Source: Akkermansiaceae bacterium UBA1506 (GTDB lineage: Bacteria > Verrucomicrobiota > Verrucomicrobiia > Verrucomicrobiales > DEV007). Taken from it: 10,654 nt of DNA. How positions within the stretch are numbered: the stretch's first letter is position 1; each line of letters begins with the position of its first letter. The position numbers and the translations under genes were made by a program. The notes beneath the pieces were generated by a model. It had not been told where the DNA came from and searched no databases. It was given only the letters and a program-made list of their open reading frames with translations. This document shows, piece by piece, positions 6,273 through 10,654 of this stretch. The DNA lies in contig DCQY01000123.1 in the NCBI GenBank assembly GCA_002323995.1, forward strand, positions 51,929-62,582, written 5' to 3'.

Positions 6273-7421
6273 ATGAGCACTTCCTGCCCTCACGATCCAT
6301 TTAAGAAGTTCCGCGCCGATGGCCCAATCCTAGAGTCGCAATTTGAAGGAGAAAAAATCGCGATGATTCTGGGCCATAAAAACATCCGGGCAGCGACTCG
6401 CGATTATCAAACCTTCAGCTCTGATGCTCCATTTCGCGTTCCTATTCCCTCCGAAGAGAAGCTAAGGCGCGTGCGTCAACTTCCCATTGAAACGGATCCA
6501 CCCCAGCACTCCGCCTATCGCAAGATCGTGGAGCCATTTTTCAAGCTACCTAACACGCCCGAGTTCAAAGAGAACGTCGCCAACATGATCGAGGGCATGA
6601 TCAAGAATGCTTGCGAAACTAGTGAGGTCGAAGTCGTTCGCGATTTCTCTCTTCCCATCCAATCGCTGGCGCTGACCTATCTGTTAAAGATGCCAGAATC
6701 GGAGGCCAAACTCTGGATCGGCTGGGGCACCCATGTTTTCCATGACGGCAACGATGGAGAAACTAGAGGCAACACACTCGAGACCTATATTAACCAGCAA
6801 TTCGACCGGGCCGAGGCCAACCCGGGAGAAGACTTTTTCTCTGCTTTGGGAAAGGCGACTTATGAGGACCGGCCGCTGAGCCGTGAAGAAAAAGTAGGCT
6901 TCGCCAATCTCACTTTTGCCGGTGGGCGCGATACGGTTATTCACACTCTTTCCTTCATCGTCGCCTACTTTGCCGAACATCCAAACGCCTATGCGAAGCT
7001 GAGAGAAAACCCTCGCAGCATCATCTTGGCCGCTGAAGAGTTCGTTCGAGTTGTGAGTCCTTTGACTCAAATCGGTCGCGTTTGCCCGGTATCGACAAAT
7101 GTTCATGGCACCGCAGTCGAAGCTGGTCAGCGCGTCGGGCTCTGCTGGGCATCCGCCAATTTTGACGAGACCGTTTTCGACGAACCGGATGAGGTGAAAC
7201 TTGATCGGAAGCCAAATCCACACATTGCCTACGGTAGCGGTCCGCACACGTGCCTCGGTGCGCCCCACGCCAGGCTCATCATTCGGACTCTACTTGAGAA
7301 AATTCGTGATATTTCTCCAAAACTGACATTGATCGAAGCAATTGAAAATGTCGAGACAGAAGCCGATTACGAACGCCGTTCCGGCTACGAAAAGCTGATC
7401 GTCAAATTTGAGGTCCCCTGA
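6273..7421 (+). CDS. Cytochrome P450 (bacterial, soluble)
   Basis: This is a soluble bacterial cytochrome P450 monooxygenase of 382 residues, predicted to insert one oxygen atom of O2 into an organic substrate using electrons from a ferredoxin or similar partner. Visible motifs are the C-helix region ETDPPQHSAYRK (73-84), I-helix oxygen-activation motif AGGRDT (216-221), K-helix ExxR as EFVR (256-259) and the heme loop AYGSGPHTCLGAPHAR (319-334), with C327 as axial heme ligand. The usual Phe at the start of the heme loop is Tyr320. There is no membrane anchor. The start at 6273 gives MSTSCPHDPF; an in-frame GTG at 6198 would add 25 residues without P450 character and lies right next to the TATAAT box. 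No ferredoxin or reductase gene is adjacent. Neighbouring sugar genes and AraC regulators hint at sugar-related oxidation, such as O-demethylation, but substrate specificity cannot be read from sequence. Confidence 0.95.
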   Translation: MSTSCPHDPFKKFRADGPILESQFEGEKIAMILGHKNIRAATRDYQTFSSDAPFRVPIPSEEKLRRVRQLPIETDPPQHSAYRKIVEPFFKLPNTPEFKENVANMIEGMIKNACETSEVEVVRDFSLPIQSLALTYLLKMPESEAKLWIGWGTHVFHDGNDGETRGNTLETYINQQFDRAEANPGEDFFSALGKATYEDRPLSREEKVGFANLTFAGGRDTVIHTLSFIVAYFAEHPNAYAKLRENPRSIILAAEEFVRVVSPLTQIGRVCPVSTNVHGTAVEAGQRVGLCWASANFDETVFDEPDEVKLDRKPNPHIAYGSGPHTCLGAPHARLIIRTLLEKIRDISPKLTLIEAIENVETEADYERRSGYEKLIVKFEVP

Positions 7422-7434
7422 TCGCGTGGCGCGA
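7422..7434 (+). terminator. Possible weak terminator hairpin after the P450 gene
   Basis: TCGCG-TGG-CGCGA forms a 5-bp GC-rich stem with a 3-nt loop beginning directly after the P450 stop codon. It is followed by ATTTACAAATTTT rather than a clean U-run, so termination may be partial. It would separate the P450 from the cytochrome/DUF1549 gene 74 nt downstream. Confidence 0.3.
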
Positions 7435-7495
7435 ATTTACAAATTTTACGGGATCACGCTCAATACATTTTCACCAAAGTCTGAGATATTCTCCT

Positions 7496-10450
7496 ATGAC
7501 TCTCGGCTCCAGACTTTCGATCTGCCCAAAAGCAGCGGTCTGTCTGGCCGTTGCCGGAGTCGCCGTCGAGTCGCTTCGTGCCGCAGAAACGCTATCCTTC
7601 AACCGCGACGTCCGCCCGATTCTTGCCGGCAATTGCTACGACTGCCACGGACCGGACGAAGAAACCATCGAGGGAGATCTGAGACTCGACTCCCGCGAAG
7701 CCGCTGAAAAAGTCCTCGGTGTCGATGGTGAACTTTTTTACCGGATCACAGCCGATGATGACATCGACCTGATGCCACCGCCGGACTCTCACCGACATCT
7801 CACCGCGGGTCAGATCGAAACAATTCGCCTCTGGTTGGAACAAGGCGCCCCCTACGAAACCCACTGGGCATTTGTCGCTCCTGAAAAAGCCGACGTCCCA
7901 AAAATTCAAAATTCCGAGACCACGATCAACCCGATCGATCATTTCATTCGAAGGCGTCTCGAGGAAGAAAAACTCAAGCCCTCTCCCGAAGCGAATCGAC
8001 ACACCCTGGTCCGTCGACTTTATCTCGATCTCATCGGGATCCCCCCCACACCTGAACAAGCTGACGCCTTCGTCAAAAATACCGATCCCAAGGCTTACGA
8101 CAAACTTGTCGACGAGTTGCTGGCTTCTCCCCGCTATGGGGAGCGCTGGGCCCGTCCTTGGCTTGACCTGGCGCGTTACTCCGATACGAACGGCTACGAG
8201 AAAGACCGCCCAAGATCCATTTGGCCCTATCGTGACTGGGTCGTCGACGCCATCAACGCAGACATGCCGTTCGATCAATTCACGATCGAGCAACTTGCCG
8301 GCGACATGCTTCCCAATCCGACCCTAGAGCAACTCATCGCGACCGGATTTCACCGCAACACTATGCTCAACGAAGAAGGTGGCATCGATCCCCTCGAGTA
8401 TCGCTACTACGCCATGGTCGACCGCGTCGCCACGACCGGCACCGTCTGGATGGGTCTTTCCACCGGCTGCGCTCAGTGCCATACCCACAAGTACGATCCC
8501 ATCACTCACACCGACTACTTCAGCCTCATGGCCCTGTTAGACAATGCGGACGAAGTTGCCATCCAAGTGCCTGATCCTCGCATGAAAGCAAGGCAGGCTC
8601 TGATCAATCAGCAGATCAAGGAAGCGGAAGCCGAACTGCTCACCAAGATCGATCCCATCAAGTATCAGACTTGGAAAAAAACTGAAAAAGCAAAAGTCGT
8701 TCCTTGGCACCATCTTGAGCCTCACGAACTAAAAGCTAACCTACCGCTTCTTGAGCATGAAGGAGACGGCGTCATTTTCGCGAGCGGCGACTTCACCAAG
8801 CGCGACACCTACGAACTAACCTACCAGTTGCCCGAAAAGCTCAAAGGCAAAACCATCACCGCACTTCGCCTTGAAGCTCTGCCTGATGACCGGCTGCCCG
8901 CAGGAGGTCCAGGGGCTGCTTATTATGAAGGTAGAAGCGGCGACTTCTTTCTTAGTGAAGTTACCTTATCTCTCAACAACAAGCCCGTAGAAATCGAGGC
9001 GGCCACTCGTGACTTCGGGAGGATCTACATCGGCAAAGGCGACGCACCGGCTCAGGCCGTTTTTGATGGCAAAGGCTCCTCGGGCTGGTCCACCGCGTCC
9101 CGCGAAAACGAACCTCACGAGCTGGTCGTGAACCTCAAGTCGCCGCCTTCGGCCGAAGGAGAATTGAAAGTCGAACTCCTTTTCGAGCGCCACTTTGTCG
9201 CCGCCCTCGGCAAGCTTCGCATCTCCGTCACCACTTCAGAAAAAACCGCCGCCGCACGAGCCTGGCCACAGATTGACCCGGCCACAGCATCCGAGCGGGA
9301 GATGATGATCGCCTACGCCAATTCCGCGAAAGAAATGACCAAGGCCAGGGCTGCTCTCGAAGCACTCAAAAAGAAGCGCCCCTCTCCTCCCACCACGATG
9401 GTGATGAGAGAGCGTCCTCCCCAGAATCCACGCACCACTCGACGTCATCACCGCGGTGAATACCTCAACGCCGAAGAAGAAGTACCCGCAGCTGTTCCTG
9501 CGGTTTTTCCTCAGTTGCCTCAAGGTGAACCCGCCAACCGACTCACCTTTGCTCGCTGGCTCGTGAGCAAAGACAACCCTCTTGTCGCCCGCGTTGTCGT
9601 CAACCGCGCCTGGCAGGCCATCTTCGGCCGCGGCATCATGGAATCCGTCGACGAGTTCGGCACCCAGTCTGAGGCACCTTCGCATCCCGAGTTGCTGGAC
9701 TGGTTAGCCGTTGAATTCATGGAGAAGGGCTGGTCTCGTAAGGAGTTGCACCGATTGATCGTCAGCAGCGCCACCTATCGCCAAGATTCCGATATCCGCT
9801 CGGATCTGCTCGCCGCTGACCCCGACAATATCCTCTTAGCTCGCGGACCACGCTTCCGCCTCGACGGAGAAGTCGTTCGCGACATGATCCTGAAAGCCTC
9901 CGGTCTGCTTTCTGACAAGATGGGAGGTCCCGGCGTTTACCCACCGCAACCCTCCAGTGTCGCAGCTGCCGCTTACGGCAATACCAAGTGGCCGATTTCG
10001 GTGGGAGAAGATCGCTATCGACGCAGCCTCTACACCTGGTCGAAGCGCACCGCCCCCTTTGCCGCCTTCACTGTCTTCGACGCGCCTACCGGTGAGATCT
10101 GCGTTGCTAAACGCGACCGCAGCAATTCTCCTCTTCAGGCTCTCACTCTGCTCAACGACGCCATGTTTGTTGAGATGGCTGAAGCCGCAGCAGCCGAAGC
10201 CATCGCAAAGAACGAAGGCAACGAAGCCATTGTCACCGATCTCTTCAAACGCTTCCTAACACGTCCACCCAATAACGAAGAGCAGAGCGCCCTACTCAGC
10301 TATTTCGAAATCCAGAGGCAACGATTTGAGAAAGGTGAACTCAATGCCACCGAGTGGCTCGGGGAAGACAATTCATCTCCCGACCTCGCCGCCTGGGCAC
10401 TCGTTGCCCGAGCTCTCTTGAACCTCGACGAAACCATCACGAAAGGATGA
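7496..10450 (+). CDS. Exported PSCyt1–DUF1549–DUF1553 (PSD1-type) cytochrome c domain protein
   Basis: This is a 984-residue exported protein of the type abundant in Planctomycetota and Verrucomicrobiota. An N-terminal signal peptide is predicted (hydrophobic AAVCLAVAGVAV, likely cut near residues 28-30, LRAA/ET). A PSCyt1 domain follows (about 33-118), with heme-binding CYDCH (47-51) and the LMPPPDS segment. DUF1549 spans about 145-352 and includes RYGERWARPWLDLARYSDTN (213-232) and a second CxxCH, CAQCH (325-329), followed by THKYDPI. The middle region (about 420-580) is beta-rich and resembles a carbohydrate-binding or galactose-binding-like insert. A Pro/Arg linker with HHRGEYLNAEEEVP precedes DUF1553 (about 678-935), which includes NRLTFARWLVSKDNPLVARV and RDRSNSPLQALTLLND. 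Both CxxCH sites are intact. The biochemical role of this family is not established; periplasmic redox chemistry on polymers is an idea only. It forms a tight pair with the DUF1501 gene that follows. Confidence 0.93.
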   Translation: MTLGSRLSICPKAAVCLAVAGVAVESLRAAETLSFNRDVRPILAGNCYDCHGPDEETIEGDLRLDSREAAEKVLGVDGELFYRITADDDIDLMPPPDSHRHLTAGQIETIRLWLEQGAPYETHWAFVAPEKADVPKIQNSETTINPIDHFIRRRLEEEKLKPSPEANRHTLVRRLYLDLIGIPPTPEQADAFVKNTDPKAYDKLVDELLASPRYGERWARPWLDLARYSDTNGYEKDRPRSIWPYRDWVVDAINADMPFDQFTIEQLAGDMLPNPTLEQLIATGFHRNTMLNEEGGIDPLEYRYYAMVDRVATTGTVWMGLSTGCAQCHTHKYDPITHTDYFSLMALLDNADEVAIQVPDPRMKARQALINQQIKEAEAELLTKIDPIKYQTWKKTEKAKVVPWHHLEPHELKANLPLLEHEGDGVIFASGDFTKRDTYELTYQLPEKLKGKTITALRLEALPDDRLPAGGPGAAYYEGRSGDFFLSEVTLSLNNKPVEIEAATRDFGRIYIGKGDAPAQAVFDGKGSSGWSTASRENEPHELVVNLKSPPSAEGELKVELLFERHFVAALGKLRISVTTSEKTAAARAWPQIDPATASEREMMIAYANSAKEMTKARAALEALKKKRPSPPTTMVMRERPPQNPRTTRRHHRGEYLNAEEEVPAAVPAVFPQLPQGEPANRLTFARWLVSKDNPLVARVVVNRAWQAIFGRGIMESVDEFGTQSEAPSHPELLDWLAVEFMEKGWSRKELHRLIVSSATYRQDSDIRSDLLAADPDNILLARGPRFRLDGEVVRDMILKASGLLSDKMGGPGVYPPQPSSVAAAAYGNTKWPISVGEDRYRRSLYTWSKRTAPFAAFTVFDAPTGEICVAKRDRSNSPLQALTLLNDAMFVEMAEAAAAEAIAKNEGNEAIVTDLFKRFLTRPPNNEEQSALLSYFEIQRQRFEKGELNATEWLGEDNSSPDLAAWALVARALLNLDETITKG
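10442..10447 (+). promoter_or_regulatory. Ribosome-binding site AAAGGA overlapping the end of the preceding gene
   Basis: AAAGGA lies 7 nt before the ATG at 10455 and is made of the last two sense codons (Lys, Gly) of the preceding gene, whose TGA follows at once. It supports the start of the DUF1501 gene and indicates translational coupling. It is among the few well-spaced Shine-Dalgarno-like sites in the window. Confidence 0.55.
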
Positions 10451-10454
10451 CACC

Positions 10455-10654
10455 ATGAACTACGATCCTCTCCATGAACGCACCCGCCGCCATTTTTTCC
10501 GTGACTGTGGTCTTGGTGTCGGCAAGATCGCTCTCGCTTCCCTGCTTACTAACAGCGGCTCAAAGCTTTTCGGTGTGCCAGCGACCCCAACGCTGACCGA
10601 AAGTCCCATAGCGCCGAAACCTAGTCACTTTAAAGGCACCGCCAAGCGGGTCAT
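10455..10654 (+). CDS. DUF1501 family protein, N-terminal part (runs off the window)
   Basis: Only the first 66 codons are present; the reading frame is open at the window edge. It begins MNYDPLHERTRRHFFRDC, continuing GLGVGKIALASLL. The twin arginines (R11-R12), with the hydrophobic stretch that follows, form a Tat-type signal usual for DUF1501 proteins, implying export of a folded protein. The segment HFKGTAKRV near the edge is where the DUF1501 domain typically starts. DUF1501 belongs to the alkaline-phosphatase/sulfatase-like fold group, but its reaction is not established. Starting 4 nt after the PSD1-type gene, it is almost certainly in the same operon. Full length in the family is usually above 400 residues, so most of the gene lies outside. 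Confidence 0.92.
   Translation, partial: MNYDPLHERTRRHFFRDCGLGVGKIALASLLTNSGSKLFGVPATPTLTESPIAPKPSHFKGTAKRV

Noticed and set aside
6684..7268. Minus-strand open frame (194 codons) inside the P450 gene
   Set aside because: It covers the conserved I-helix, ExxR and heme-loop coding on the + strand, and its translation shows no domain features.
7592..8293. Long minus-strand open frame (233 codons) inside the PSD1-type gene
   Set aside because: It is antisense to a strongly conserved coding region (PSCyt1 and DUF1549), has no recognisable family and no ribosome-binding site; it looks like a codon-bias shadow.

Overview
The window looks like a chromosomal stretch from a PVC-superphylum bacterium, most likely Verrucomicrobiota or Planctomycetota. 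The main reason is the pair at the right end: a 984-residue secreted protein with the PSCyt1 – DUF1549 – DUF1553 architecture, followed by a DUF1501 protein with an RR-type signal. This gene pair is greatly expanded in those phyla. A PAS–AraC regulator, moderate GC and mostly absent Shine-Dalgarno sequences are compatible with that. Assignment to a genus is not possible from the window alone.

Left block (133-4101, all + strand): a MoxR AAA+ ATPase, a DUF58 (von Willebrand A-like) protein, a predicted five-bladed beta-propeller protein of the GH43/GH32-like superfamily, and an IolI-like sugar isomerase/epimerase. Gaps are 50, 30 and 4 nt, so one transcript is plausible. The MoxR/DUF58 pair is normally a protein-maturation or chaperone module accompanied by membrane VWA (Bat) genes. 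Here it runs directly into two sugar-metabolism genes instead.

Middle block (4102-7421): a 449-nt gene-free stretch, then a PAS–AraC regulator (+) whose end overlaps by 9 nt the end of a convergent cupin–AraC regulator (-). The cupin–AraC gene is divergent from a bacterial soluble cytochrome P450 (+) across a 120-nt control region. That region carries a TATAAT box and a 15-bp inverted repeat. No ferredoxin or reductase gene is seen for the P450.

Right block (7496-end): the PSD1-type cytochrome/DUF1549/DUF1553 protein and the start of its DUF1501 partner, which runs off the window. They are tightly coupled, since the ribosome-binding site of the second gene lies over the stop codon of the first.

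Taken together the middle and right parts resemble an accessory catabolic locus: two one-component sensors, a sugar isomerase, a candidate glycoside-active propeller, a P450 and an exported cytochrome/DUF1501 pair. A role in using a modified (for example methylated) sugar or polysaccharide is an inference, not something the sequence proves. No mobile element, CRISPR array, tRNA or rRNA was seen.
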